The translations under genes were made by a program, and so were the position numbers. Shown piece by piece: positions 26,569 through 34,923 of a DNA stretch of 64,000 bases; within the stretch, counting starts at the first letter, position 1; each line of letters starts with the position of its first letter. The notes beneath the pieces are model-generated. The model made no database searches and had not been told where the DNA came from. It worked only from the letters and a program-made list of their open reading frames with translations. Origin of the DNA: Flavobacterium noncentrifugens (GTDB lineage Bacteria > Bacteroidota > Bacteroidia > Flavobacteriales > Flavobacteriaceae). The stretch is taken from contig NZ_FNEZ01000002.1 in the NCBI RefSeq assembly GCF_900100375.1, positions 310,001 through 374,000 on the forward strand, read 5' to 3'.

Positions 26569-26742
26569 TTAATTGTTGTTGAAATTGTGTACGGCATTTG
26601 ATTTTGGGACTTTTCCATTGCCGTTTGTGTTTCCGTTTGAAGTTCTGTCTGATGCCGTTCCTTTATTAGTTCCGGCACACGAAATCATAAAAATCAGAAA
26701 AAAAAGCATCACCAGACATTTAAGTTTTTGAATGGTTTTCAT
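26569..26742 (-). CDS. Small Asn/Gly-rich lipoprotein, 57 residues
   Basis: Too short to be picked up by usual length cut-offs. The minus strand from the ATG at 26742 reads MKTIQKLKCLVMLFFLIFMI, then SCAGTNKGTASDRTSNG and an N-rich tail ending VHNFNNN. It has a basic n-region, a hydrophobic core and a cysteine at 22 in a lipobox-like FMISC (the -3 Met is not ideal), so it is probably a lipoprotein. The mature part is about 35 residues, Asn/Gly/Ser/Thr-rich and probably disordered. No homologous family recognised. The stop codon abuts the convergent argS terminator. Confidence 0.6.
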   Translation of the reverse strand: MKTIQKLKCLVMLFFLIFMISCAGTNKGTASDRTSNGNTNGNGKVPKSNAVHNFNNN

Positions 26743-26891
26743 AATCCGGAAATTTTAAATTTAAATAAATTTACACTGTATTTATAACTTGAAGCGTACA
26801 AGTTATTTTACTTTTTTTGCATGATTACAATACTTTTCACCAAAAACTTCAATTTGTAGCCAACAGCCTCAAACTTTGCCACTTTGCCACT

Positions 26892-26921
26892 TTGAACCTT
26901 TACACTTTTCCCTTATATTTG
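26892..26921 (+). promoter_or_regulatory. Full flavobacterial promoter of ffh (TTG-N19-TATATTTG)
   Basis: TTG at 26892-26894, 19-bp spacer, TATATTTG at 26914-26921: both elements at the expected spacing, 22 bp before the ffh start. The TTG falls in the third unit of a short ACTTTG-type tandem repeat (26873-26896). Confidence 0.75.
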
Positions 26922-26943
26922 CAGCTTCAAAAAAGAACACATT

Positions 26944-28281
26944 ATGTTTGATAATTTAAGCGACAAGCTCGACAAAGCATTCCATATATTAAAAGGACAC
27001 GGAAAAATCACCGAAGTCAACGTTGCCGAAACTTTAAAAGAAGTTCGCCGCGCACTGCTTGATGCCGATGTCAACTTTAAAATTGCCAAAGATTTTACGA
27101 CTAAAGTCAAAGAAAAAGCGATTGGACAGGACGTATTGACTACGTTGCAGCCTGGGCAATTGCTGGTAAAACTCGTTAAAGACGAACTGACAGAGTTAAT
27201 GGGTGGCGACGTGGCCGGAATCAACCTTTCCGGAAATCCGACTGTGATTTTGATGTCGGGTTTACAAGGTTCTGGTAAAACTACTTTCTCTGGAAAACTT
27301 GCAAATTATCTTAAAACAAAGAAAAATAAAAAGCCGTTATTGGTGGCCTGCGACATTTACCGTCCGGCGGCGATCAACCAGCTGCACGTTGTTGGAGACC
27401 AGATAGGCGTTGAAGTCTACTCTGAACCTGACAATAAAAACGCGGTCGATATTGCGCAAAACGCAATCAAACACGCCAAGGCAAACGGTTTCAACGTAGT
27501 CATCGTCGATACTGCCGGACGTTTGGCTGTCGATGAGGAAATGATGAACGAAATTGCAAATGTTCATAAAGCGATCCAGCCCCAGGAAACCTTGTTTGTT
27601 GTCGATGCAATGACTGGACAGGACGCCGTAAATACTGCAAAAGCATTTAATGACCGACTGAATTTCGACGGTGTGATCCTGACAAAATTAGATGGTGATA
27701 CACGTGGTGGAGCGGCAATTTCGATCAAATCTGTGGTAAACAAACCAATCAAATTTGTTGGTACAGGCGAGAAGATGGACGCGATCGATGTGTTCTATCC
27801 GGTTCGTATGGCCGAAAGAATCCTCGGAATGGGTGACGTGGTATCCTTGGTAGAGCGTGCACAGGAACAATTTGACGAAGAAGAAGCACGCAAATTACAA
27901 AAGAAAATCGCGAAGAACGAATTCGGTTTTGACGATTTCCTGACCCAGATCCAACAGGTGAAAAAAATGGGTAATATGAAGGATTTGGTCGGAATGATTC
28001 CGGGCGCGTCCAAAGCGATGAAAGATGTCGAGATCGAAGACGACGCTTTCAAACATATTGAGGCAATTATCCATTCGATGACGCCAATAGAAAGAAGCAA
28101 ACCCGCAATCATCGATGTGAAACGAAAAACCCGCATCGCAAAAGGATCGGGAACAAAAATAGAGCAGGTCAACCAACTTATGAAACAGTTTGACCAGATG
28201 AGCAAAATGATGAAAATGATGCAAGGTCCGGGCGGAAAAAACCTGATGAAAATGATGGGCGGCATGAAAGGAATGCGATAA
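26944..28281 (+). CDS. ffh: Signal recognition particle protein Ffh (SRP54)
   Basis: 445 residues. GTPase that binds 4.5S RNA and signal sequences and targets nascent membrane proteins to FtsY/SecYEG. N domain (MFDNLSDKLDKAFHILKGHG), G domain with G1 GLQGSGKTT, DTAGR, and TKLDGD (G4), then the methionine-rich M domain ending in repeated MMKMMQ/LMKMMGGMKGMR. Complete. Single gene with a consensus promoter and a terminator. Confidence 0.97.
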   Translation: MFDNLSDKLDKAFHILKGHGKITEVNVAETLKEVRRALLDADVNFKIAKDFTTKVKEKAIGQDVLTTLQPGQLLVKLVKDELTELMGGDVAGINLSGNPTVILMSGLQGSGKTTFSGKLANYLKTKKNKKPLLVACDIYRPAAINQLHVVGDQIGVEVYSEPDNKNAVDIAQNAIKHAKANGFNVVIVDTAGRLAVDEEMMNEIANVHKAIQPQETLFVVDAMTGQDAVNTAKAFNDRLNFDGVILTKLDGDTRGGAAISIKSVVNKPIKFVGTGEKMDAIDVFYPVRMAERILGMGDVVSLVERAQEQFDEEEARKLQKKIAKNEFGFDDFLTQIQQVKKMGNMKDLVGMIPGASKAMKDVEIEDDAFKHIEAIIHSMTPIERSKPAIIDVKRKTRIAKGSGTKIEQVNQLMKQFDQMSKMMKMMQGPGGKNLMKMMGGMKGMR

Positions 28282-28286
28282 GACTT

Positions 28287-28314
28287 AAAGACGTGTGCAA
28301 ACGCGTCTTTTTTA
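28287..28314 (+). terminator. Terminator after ffh
   Basis: AAAGACG (28287-28293) pairs with CGTCTTT (28304-28310), followed by a T run. Confidence 0.8.
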
Positions 28315-28356
28315 TTTAATAGAATTTCGGACACAACTTTTAACTACATACTAACT

Positions 28357-29244
28357 ATGCAACTACTCGACGGAAAAAAAGTATCTGAAGACATCAAGCT
28401 CGAAATCACAGCCGAAGTCGACCTGATGAAAAAAAATGGCGAAAAAGTGCCGCACCTTGCAGCGATTATTGTAGGGAACGACGGCGCCAGTTTGACTTAC
28501 GTTGGCAGTAAAGTCAAAGCCTGCGAGCGTGTGGGTTTTGAATCAACTTTGGTCAAAATGCCAAGCACGACATCGGAAACTGAACTGCTTAAAAAGATCA
28601 AGCAACTCAATGAAGATGATAACATCGACGGATTTATCGTGCAATTGCCACTTCCAAAGCAAATTGACACGCAAAAAGTTTTGATGGCAATCGACCCGAG
28701 CAAAGATGTTGATGGTTTTCATCCGGAGAATTTCGGGAAAATGGCTTTAGACATGACAACATTCATTCCGGCCACACCGTTCGGAATTTTAGAATTATTG
28801 GAAAGGTACAATGTCGAAACCAAAGGAAAACACACGGTTGTCATTGGCCGCAGCCACATTGTTGGCCGTCCGATGAGCATTTTAATGGGAAGAAAAGGCT
28901 TTCCCGGAAATTCAACAGTCACCCTAACGCATAGTTACACTAAAAACATTGCACAAATCACAACCCAGGCCGATATTATCATTACAGCGCTTGGTGTACC
29001 AAATTACCTTAAAGCCGAAATGGTCAAAGACGGCGCGGTTGTTATTGACGTAGGAATCACACGCGTTGCCGACGATTCTGAAAAAGGCTACCATATTACG
29101 GGCGATGTCGATTTCGAAAATGTTAGCAAAAAAGTATCGCATATTACACCTGTTCCCGGCGGCGTTGGGCCGATGACGATTGCGATGCTGTTGAAAAACA
29201 CATTGCTAGCGAGAGAACAACGAAAATTTGCAAGTTCTAAATAA
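28357..29244 (+). CDS. folD: Bifunctional methylene-THF dehydrogenase / methenyl-THF cyclohydrolase
   Basis: 295 residues. Interconverts 5,10-methylene-THF, methenyl-THF and 10-formyl-THF for one-carbon metabolism. It has the catalytic lysine region (TYVGSKVKACERVGF), the DGFHPENFGKM segment, the NADP-binding Rossmann loop (GRSHIVGRPMSILMGRKG) and the closing PVPGGVGPMTIAMLLKNT. Lies 75 bp after ffh, beyond ffh's terminator, so it probably has its own promoter. Confidence 0.96.
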   Translation: MQLLDGKKVSEDIKLEITAEVDLMKKNGEKVPHLAAIIVGNDGASLTYVGSKVKACERVGFESTLVKMPSTTSETELLKKIKQLNEDDNIDGFIVQLPLPKQIDTQKVLMAIDPSKDVDGFHPENFGKMALDMTTFIPATPFGILELLERYNVETKGKHTVVIGRSHIVGRPMSILMGRKGFPGNSTVTLTHSYTKNIAQITTQADIIITALGVPNYLKAEMVKDGAVVIDVGITRVADDSEKGYHITGDVDFENVSKKVSHITPVPGGVGPMTIAMLLKNTLLAREQRKFASSK

Positions 29245-29275
29245 AAAAAAGCCTTCATTTTCATGGAGGCTTTTC
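29245..29275 (+). terminator. Terminator after folD, shared with convergent rluF
   Basis: Inverted repeat AAAAGCCT...AGGCTTTT with CAT/ATG inner pairs, A8 on the left and TTTT on the right. Confidence 0.78.
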
Positions 29276-29297
29276 ACTTTTATAAGCATTCGATTAC

Positions 29298-30260
29298 TTA
29301 ATAATCGCCTTTTTTCTTATAATTCGGATCGTCTTTTTTAATGACTTTGACTTTCCATCTTGAAGCGGGTTTCAGATTTTCTTCCGGTTTTTGTTCTGCA
29401 GTTTTATCTTTATTTGGAACTATTTTCCTGCTTTCATTTTCTCTTTTATTTCCAAAAGGCTCATGCGTTTTTCTTGCTGGAAATGCGCTGCGTTCCCTTG
29501 GCTCTTTTCTTTTCGCCCTGTCTTCCAGAAAACTCGCTTCTTCGGTTTTGCTGGAAGGTTCGATCAATTTGTTCAGTTCAAGAATTTCGGCATCTGTCAA
29601 ATCGCGGTATCGGCCAACAGGAATATCGAGTGAAATATTGATGATCCGGATTCTTTTTAGTGCGGTAACTTCATAACCCAAATATTCACACATGCGGCGA
29701 ATCTGACGGTTTAAGCCTTGTGTCAAAATAATCTTGAAAATGTATTTGCTGATTTGTTCTACCTTACATTTTCTCGTTACCGTATCTAAAATCGGAACGC
29801 CGTTGCCCATTTTTTCAATGAATCGATCGGTGATTGGTTTGCTTACGGTTACCGTATATTCTTTTTCGTGGTTGTTTCGGGCACGTAAAATTTTGTTGAC
29901 AATATCGCCGTCATTGGTCATGAAAATCAAGCCTTCACTGGCTTTGTCCAATCTTCCGATCGGGAAAATACGTTTCGGATAATTTATGAAATCGACAATG
30001 TTTTCGCGTACATCAAGATTTGTCGTGCATTCAGTCCCTACGGGTTTATTGAAAGCCAAATACACCGGTTTTTCATTTTTCTCGCGAATGAGTTTGCCGT
30101 CAATGCGTACTTCATCATCATTGGTGACTTTCATTCCCATTTCGGCAGCATTTCCATTCACGGTCACGCGGCCTTGTTCGATAAAAGTATCGGCTTCACG
30201 GCGCGAACAAAATCCGGTTTCGCCGATGAATTTATTGAGTCGTTTGAGATTCTCTTCCAT
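29298..30260 (-). CDS. rluF: 23S rRNA pseudouridine synthase RluF with long basic C-terminal tail
   Basis: 320 residues. S4 RNA-binding domain at 5-52 ([18 protein letters not shown]), then a pseudouridine synthase domain with catalytic D105 in [11 protein letters not shown] and the family ending [23 protein letters not shown]. The fit is to RluF, which modifies U2604 near the peptidyl-transferase centre. Residues from about 235 on are an added ~85-residue tail rich in K, R and E ([26 protein letters not shown]), probably disordered and RNA-binding; it is absent in shorter RluF proteins. The ATG lies 4 nt from a TACTTTTG element (see promoter entry). Confidence 0.92.
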   Translation of the reverse strand: MEENLKRLNKFIGETGFCSRREADTFIEQGRVTVNGNAAEMGMKVTNDDEVRIDGKLIREKNEKPVYLAFNKPVGTECTTNLDVRENIVDFINYPKRIFPIGRLDKASEGLIFMTNDGDIVNKILRARNNHEKEYTVTVSKPITDRFIEKMGNGVPILDTVTRKCKVEQISKYIFKIILTQGLNRQIRRMCEYLGYEVTALKRIRIINISLDIPVGRYRDLTDAEILELNKLIEPSSKTEEASFLEDRAKRKEPRERSAFPARKTHEPFGNKRENESRKIVPNKDKTAEQKPEENLKPASRWKVKVIKKDDPNYKKKGDY

Positions 30261-30264
30261 TTGG

Positions 30265-30272
30265 CAAAAGTA
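30265..30272 (-). promoter_or_regulatory. -7 promoter element (TACTTTTG) 4 nt before the rluF start codon
   Basis: Minus-strand sequence TACTTTTGCCAAATGGAAG: an exact TAnnTTTG followed by CCAA and the rluF ATG. If used, transcription would start at or within the start codon, giving a leaderless message. A TTG lies about 25 bp further upstream, slightly too far. Confidence 0.5.
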
Positions 30273-30395
30273 CGCAAATTTGCGGATTGGCTTATTTCAA
30301 ATCCGTAAATCATCTTTTGTTTTTTTTAATGCGAATTTTGGATTACCGACATAAGTGCAGTAAAACTGGAAACCAATCTTGATTATTGAATTGTG

Positions 30396-30478
30396 TTTTA
30401 GCCCTGATGGAAAGCGGTATCCTTTTGTGTAATGCAATGGAACAAAAGATACAGCGGACAGCAGGAAACAGCTCCTAA
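30396..30478 (+). repeat. Dispersed intergenic repeat, copy 2 (short variant)
   Basis: Reads TTTTAGCCCTGATGGAAAGC, GGTATCCTTTTGT, a 13-nt middle, ACAAAAGATACAGCGG, then ACAGCAGGAAACAGC. The arms GTATCCTTTTGT (30417-30428) and ACAAAAGATAC (30442-30452) pair with one bulge. It shares the AGCGG..ATCCTTTT / AAAAGAT..AGCGGA.AGC plan of the other copies. Its end reaches the stop codon of the hydrolase gene. Confidence 0.72.
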
Positions 30479-31320
30479 TCCTCAAATAAAAATTTAATGA
30501 CCTGATTGTACAAAACATCATCATGCATGCTATGTCCAAGGCCTTTGGTCTCGATGAAAGTGGCGTTTTTCCAGCCTGACGCGATTTTTTGGCTTTCGCC
30601 GAATGCCACTATGGTGTCATCAAGATCATGAGCAATGATGCCTTTAAGGTTTAATTTTTCGCCGAAAATTTTCCCCGAAAAAGCGTCTAATTGAAACTGG
30701 AATTTTTGAAGGAAATAGTCATCCAATAGCGTTTCCATTTTGGAATTCAGGCTTAAAAGCGCCACGTAATTCGCGATTAAAGTCCGCAAATCAGAAGGTG
30801 TGCCAAGCAAAACCATTTTCTGAAGTTTGATGTTTTGGTATTTGTACTGGTAATACACCGAAGCCGCACCGCCAATAGAATGTCCTATGATTGTATGTGG
30901 CTGGAATTTTTTAGCGGCAACATCGATAAATGCGGCGTAAGTTGGTACGTTGAATTCCAATCCCGAAGACAATCCATGCGCCGGGCCATCAATGGCCACG
31001 ATCGTACTTCCCGATTTCTGTAAATACGGCAGCATTTTTTCCCAGCGAGATGCGTTGCTTTCCCAGCCGTGGATCAATAAAATGATGTGGTCGTTGCCTT
31101 TCCAGGTGTAGGAATGAAATTGTTGCCCTTCAAAAGCTAATGTTTTGTGTTCGGTTTCTTTGAGGATTTCGGGTAAGTTTTCTTTAGACAATCTTCCTTC
31201 GCGCGGGTTGCTAAAAAGTTTGTATGCCAGCAATGTCGCTTTTTTCGGATGTGTATAACTTAGGAAGTTGATGTACAATCCGATCGATTTGGTCAGCAGG
31301 AAATACTTTAATTTTCGCAT
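30475..31320 (-). CDS. Alpha/beta hydrolase
   Basis: 281 residues. Cytosolic or membrane-associated esterase-like enzyme. Oxyanion-hole motif LLIHGWESNASRW (about 81-93), nucleophile elbow IIGHSIGGAAS with S148, acid D in HDLDDTIVAF (about 231-240) and base H in GLGHSMHDD (about 263). The catalytic triad is complete. The substrate is not predictable. Starts immediately after the terminator of the CT398-like gene (31321-31347), so it needs readthrough or its own promoter. A dispersed repeat overlaps its stop codon. Confidence 0.85.
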   Translation of the reverse strand: MRKLKYFLLTKSIGLYINFLSYTHPKKATLLAYKLFSNPREGRLSKENLPEILKETEHKTLAFEGQQFHSYTWKGNDHIILLIHGWESNASRWEKMLPYLQKSGSTIVAIDGPAHGLSSGLEFNVPTYAAFIDVAAKKFQPHTIIGHSIGGAASVYYQYKYQNIKLQKMVLLGTPSDLRTLIANYVALLSLNSKMETLLDDYFLQKFQFQLDAFSGKIFGEKLNLKGIIAHDLDDTIVAFGESQKIASGWKNATFIETKGLGHSMHDDVLYNQVIKFLFED

Positions 31321-31347
31321 AAAAAAAGCCCCGTTAAACGAGGCTGC
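31321..31347 (-). terminator. Terminator after the CT398-like gene, abutting the hydrolase start
   Basis: On the minus strand AGCCTCGTT pairs with AACGGGGCT (one G-U pair), followed by T7. The ATG of the next gene begins 1 nt after the T run. Confidence 0.78.
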
Positions 31348-31352
31348 TATTT

Positions 31353-32132
31353 TTAGATTTGTGCAAACAACTGTTGCATTTTCTCTCTTTCTTCTTCGGC
31401 TAACGAACTGTCTACCAAAATTCTTCCGGAGTGTTCGTCAGTGATGATTTTTTTTCTCCCTGCAATTTCTACCTGTGTTTGTGGTGGAATGGTAAAGAAG
31501 GAACCTGCTGATGCGCCTCTTTCGATAGACACCACTGCGAGTCCGTTTCTTACGCTGCTGCGGATTCTTTTGTAAGCGGCCAACAATCTTTCTTCGATCA
31601 AGGCTTCGAATTCTGCAGATTTTTGTGCCAGGAACGTTTCTTCTTTTTCAGTCTCCGACATGATGTCGCTGAGTTCTGATTTTTTATGTTTCAGGTGGCT
31701 TGATTTGGCCTCTAGTTTTTCTTTTGAATTCGAGATCACTTCTTTTTTGTGCTCCATCGAAGCTTTCAATTCTTTGATCTGCTTTTCAGCCAACTGGATT
31801 TCGAGTTCCTGAAATTCCACTTCTTTCGTTAAAGAGTTGAATTCCCGGTTGTTGCGAACGCTGTCCTGTTGTTTGGTGTATTTTTTAATCGCAGCCTGAT
31901 GGTCTTCGATCGCGGCTTTTTTCGATTTGATCTGCTCATCAATACCGTCTAAATCTTGTTTCAGTTTTTCAGAACGAGTGGTCAAACCAGCAACTTCATC
32001 TTCGAGATCTTCAACCTCTAAAGGAAGTTCACCTCTTACATTTCTGATTTCATCAATTCTTGTGTCAATTAATTGGAGGTCATATAACGCTCTTAATTTT
32101 TCTTCAACACTTAATTCTTTCGTATTCGCCAT
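31353..32132 (-). CDS. CT398-like coiled-coil protein with a cysteine-free C-terminal ribbon
   Basis: 259 residues. A long antiparallel coiled coil spans about 10-185 (EVEDLEDEVAGLTTRSEKLK). The C-terminal region IERGASAGSFFTIPPQTQ then EIAGRKKIITDEHSGRILVD aligns with the C4 zinc ribbon of the CT398/DUF164 family (normally CGGC...PPQ...C..CGRIL), but every cysteine is replaced and the protein contains no cysteine. It follows the Nif3-like gene by 5 bp, a partnership I recall from many bacteria. Possible chaperone-like or scaffold role; no metal binding expected at this site. Confidence 0.85.
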   Translation of the reverse strand: MANTKELSVEEKLRALYDLQLIDTRIDEIRNVRGELPLEVEDLEDEVAGLTTRSEKLKQDLDGIDEQIKSKKAAIEDHQAAIKKYTKQQDSVRNNREFNSLTKEVEFQELEIQLAEKQIKELKASMEHKKEVISNSKEKLEAKSSHLKHKKSELSDIMSETEKEETFLAQKSAEFEALIEERLLAAYKRIRSSVRNGLAVVSIERGASAGSFFTIPPQTQVEIAGRKKIITDEHSGRILVDSSLAEEEREKMQQLFAQI

Positions 32133-32137
32133 AACTT

Positions 32138-33232
32138 TTATAAGTACTTAACAGGATTTGTATTTTCTTCTGATAAAATGATTGCAAAATTAAGGATTTT
32201 TTTCTTAAGAAAATCAACAATATAATTTTTTGTATACCGTTCGCTTTCAAAATGCCCGACATCGGCTAAAAGCAGCTGATTATCAGCCTCATAAAAGTTG
32301 TGGTACTTCAAATCGGCGGTTAAAAAAGCATCGGCCCCGGCCTGGATTGCGTTTTTGATCGCGAAGCTTCCCGAACCGCCAAGCACGGCAACTTTCCTGA
32401 TGTTTTTATCTAGCAATGCGCTGTGGCGGATGCCGTCCGATTGCATTTTATCTTTGATCATTTGGAGGAAATCACGCTCTGATAAAGCCGTCGGCAGTTC
32501 GCCGACCATTCCGAGGCCAATATTTTGATGCAGATTTTCAAGGTTGTAAATTTCGTAAGCCACTTCTTCATATACATGATTCTGAAATAATGCTTTTAAA
32601 ATTTTGCTTTGCAGATGCTTTTCAAATGTCACTTCGATTTTGATTTCGTTCGATTCTACAAATTCAAAACGTTCGCCAATTTCAGGATTGCTGTTTTCAT
32701 TTCCCATATACGTTCCGATTCCCGTCGAATTGAAGCTGCAATCTTCATAATTCCCAATGTTTCCAGCTCCGGCTTCAAACAACGAATTCCGGAGTTTTTC
32801 AGCATTTTCAGGAACCGTATAAGTGATTAATTTTTGGATGAAATTTTGCTTTGGAATCAGGATTTTGGTGTTGACCAAACCCAAAGCGTCGCAGAAAATT
32901 TTATTCACGCCGTTTTGATGGTTGTCCAAAGCAGTGTGAACCGCATAAATTGCAATGTCGTTTTTGATCGCTTTGAGCACGACGCGCTCGACATAATTTT
33001 TGCCAGTGATTTTCTTGAGTCCAGAGAAGATAATCGGGTGAAAGCAAACGATGAAATTGCAGTTTTTGGCAATCGCTTCATCAATGACATTTTCCAAAGC
33101 ATCGTGGCAAACGAGAATTCCGGTCGCGTCATCGTTGGCATTGCCTAACAAAAGCCCAACGTTGTCAAAATCTTCGGCATACGCCAACGGCGCCATTTCT
33201 TCAAGGACTGCAATAATTTCTTTGATTTTCAT
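32138..33232 (-). CDS. Nif3-like dinuclear metal-centre protein
   Basis: 364 residues, NIF3/YbgI/DUF34 family with the inserted PII-like domain (about 125-230) seen in the longer YqfO type. Metal ligands are present: FHPIIFSGL (His), AVHTALDN (His, Asp) near the N-terminus and VGHFESER near the C-terminus. Despite the common label GTP cyclohydrolase type 2, no activity is proven. It lies between a secreted protein gene (9 bp upstream) and the CT398-like gene (5 bp downstream), so it is an operon of three. Confidence 0.92.
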   Translation of the reverse strand: MKIKEIIAVLEEMAPLAYAEDFDNVGLLLGNANDDATGILVCHDALENVIDEAIAKNCNFIVCFHPIIFSGLKKITGKNYVERVVLKAIKNDIAIYAVHTALDNHQNGVNKIFCDALGLVNTKILIPKQNFIQKLITYTVPENAEKLRNSLFEAGAGNIGNYEDCSFNSTGIGTYMGNENSNPEIGERFEFVESNEIKIEVTFEKHLQSKILKALFQNHVYEEVAYEIYNLENLHQNIGLGMVGELPTALSERDFLQMIKDKMQSDGIRHSALLDKNIRKVAVLGGSGSFAIKNAIQAGADAFLTADLKYHNFYEADNQLLLADVGHFESERYTKNYIVDFLKKKILNFAIILSEENTNPVKYL

Positions 33233-33241
33233 TTTTGGATT

Positions 33242-33817
33242 TTAAGTAGCCCACGGACTCAAATATTCTTTGATTTCCCAGCCGGCTGCGGTTTTTTCGA
33301 GCAATAAAATCGAGCCGCTGTTGTGTTCGATATTTCTGTAAAATACGACTTTTACGAGTGCGATATTGTCTTTTGGATAATAAAGCGGTTTGCTGATGAT
33401 CATGAACCGCTGATTGTTTAAATGAAGCCGCTTCGAAACTTCCTGGTATTTTTCGAGCGACAGGCATTCTACGATTTTTTGCCTGAGCTTGAATTTGTCG
33501 TTTTCATAGATCGAATTCAATTCTGCCGACCAGTCTTTTTCGACTTGGTCATTTACAACCTGAACGCGCATTTGCTGTAAAAAATCGTTCGGAAGTTTGC
33601 GGTTTTTAATCGCTTCAAAAATTTCTTCGTTGTTGTTGGCGCGGTTGCAATATAAATACAACAATTGGCTGCGGCCTTTGTAAACGGGCTTTTCGGTTTT
33701 GTAATAACGCTGTAAAATGATTTCAAGAACTTGTGCGTCATCGGTTTGTGCCGCTAAAAATTGCCGCGAAAAAAGCAACAGAAACAGAAAAATCCGGGTA
33801 AAATATTTCATTCTCAT
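33242..33817 (-). CDS. Secreted protein of unknown function, first gene of the Nif3 operon
   Basis: 191 residues (189 if the second ATG at 33811 is used). Signal peptide MRMKYFTRIFLFLLLFSRQFLAAQ. The mature domain is alpha+beta with a C-terminal beta segment (IALVKVVFYRNIEHNSGSILLLEK; ...AAGWEIKEYLSPW) that looks like an NTF2- or lumazine-binding-like sheet ending in a W. No family recognised. Linked by 9 bp to the Nif3-like gene. Function not inferred. Confidence 0.7.
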   Translation of the reverse strand: MRMKYFTRIFLFLLLFSRQFLAAQTDDAQVLEIILQRYYKTEKPVYKGRSQLLYLYCNRANNNEEIFEAIKNRKLPNDFLQQMRVQVVNDQVEKDWSAELNSIYENDKFKLRQKIVECLSLEKYQEVSKRLHLNNQRFMIISKPLYYPKDNIALVKVVFYRNIEHNSGSILLLEKTAAGWEIKEYLSPWAT

Positions 33818-33857
33818 ATTTTGGATTCAGATGGGATTTCCAAATTAATTTTCCTTT

Positions 33858-33865
33858 CAAAGATA
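33858..33865 (-). promoter_or_regulatory. -7 promoter element (TATCTTTG) of the secreted protein/Nif3/CT398 operon
   Basis: Minus-strand TATCTTTG, 40 bp before the start at 33817. The divergent lpxK gene begins at 33886, and a near-match TACTTTCG for it lies within 20 bp, so the two promoters overlap. Confidence 0.5.
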
Positions 33866-33885
33866 AAATATTATACTTTCGTAGA

Positions 33886-34923
33886 ATGAATTTCCTCAGA
33901 AAAATACTGTTTCCGTTTGCCGTTTTATACGGCTTTGTTACGCAGGGGCGGAATTTTTTGTTTGACATCGGAATTCTAAAATCACATGCTTTTAAAATTC
34001 CTGTAATTGCCGTTGGGAACCTAAGTGTTGGCGGAACCGGGAAAACGCCACAAATCGAATACCTGATCCGTTTGCTCGCTCCAAAATATAAAATAGCAAC
34101 GTTAAGCCGCGGTTACAAAAGAAAATCGAAAGGATTTATTTTGGCTGATGCAAATGCTTCGGCTGAAATTTTAGGAGATGAACCTTTTCAGTTCTACCAG
34201 AAATTCCCGCAAATTAATGTGGCTGTTGATGCCGACAGGAAAAATGGCATCGAACAATTGTTGGTACAATCAAAACCGGAAATCATACTGCTCGACGATG
34301 CATTCCAGCATCGGAAAGTAAATGCCGGATTTTATATTCTGCTGACGGCTTATGGCGATTTATATGCAGACGATTGGATGCTGCCAACGGGAAATTTACG
34401 CGAAAGCAGAAGCGGGGCAATAAGGGCGAATGTCATCATTGTCACCAAATGTCCTCCAAATTTATCAGAGGCGGAACAAGATGTAATCTGGAAGAGAATT
34501 GATCCAAATTTCAACCAGCAGTTGTTTTTTACCTACATCGATTATGACCATCAGGTTTTTTCCAAAGATTTGGTTTTGGATGTCGTGCAGATAAAAAACA
34601 CCAAAAAAGTGCTGCTTGCCGGAATTGCGAAACCGCAACCGTTTTTTGACTATTTGAAAAATGAAAATGATGTCATTCTGGAATTTCCCGACCACCACGA
34701 TTTTTCTGATGCTGATATTGCATCGATCAGAAATAAAGCCGACGGAAAAATCGTTGTGACTACCGAAAAAGATTACGTCCGACTCAAAGGAAAAATTGAT
34801 GACCGCCAACTTTTTTATCTTCCGATACAAAGCAAATTTATAAGCGAAAGCCAAAGTTTTGATAAAACTTTATTGAAATACACCGAAAAAACAAAGGATG
34901 AATCCAGGTCTGCAAAATTATAA
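33886..34923 (+). CDS. lpxK: Tetraacyldisaccharide 4'-kinase
   Basis: 345 residues. Phosphorylates the lipid A precursor at the 4' position at the inner membrane. It has an N-terminal membrane-associated helix (MNFLRKILFPFAVLYGFVTQ), the P-loop VGNLSVGGTGKTPQIEYL, and the DDAFQHRK catalytic motif. Walker-B-like and C-terminal Rossmann parts are complete (VVTTEKDYVRLKG). The last 6 bp overlap the convergent polysaccharide deacetylase gene. Confidence 0.94.
   Translation: MNFLRKILFPFAVLYGFVTQGRNFLFDIGILKSHAFKIPVIAVGNLSVGGTGKTPQIEYLIRLLAPKYKIATLSRGYKRKSKGFILADANASAEILGDEPFQFYQKFPQINVAVDADRKNGIEQLLVQSKPEIILLDDAFQHRKVNAGFYILLTAYGDLYADDWMLPTGNLRESRSGAIRANVIIVTKCPPNLSEAEQDVIWKRIDPNFNQQLFFTYIDYDHQVFSKDLVLDVVQIKNTKKVLLAGIAKPQPFFDYLKNENDVILEFPDHHDFSDADIASIRNKADGKIVVTTEKDYVRLKGKIDDRQLFYLPIQSKFISESQSFDKTLLKYTEKTKDESRSAKL

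Noticed and set aside
30297..30539. 80-residue minus-strand ORF after the hydrolase gene
   Set aside because: It runs from the hydrolase 3' end through repeat copy 2 in another frame; composition is not coding-like.
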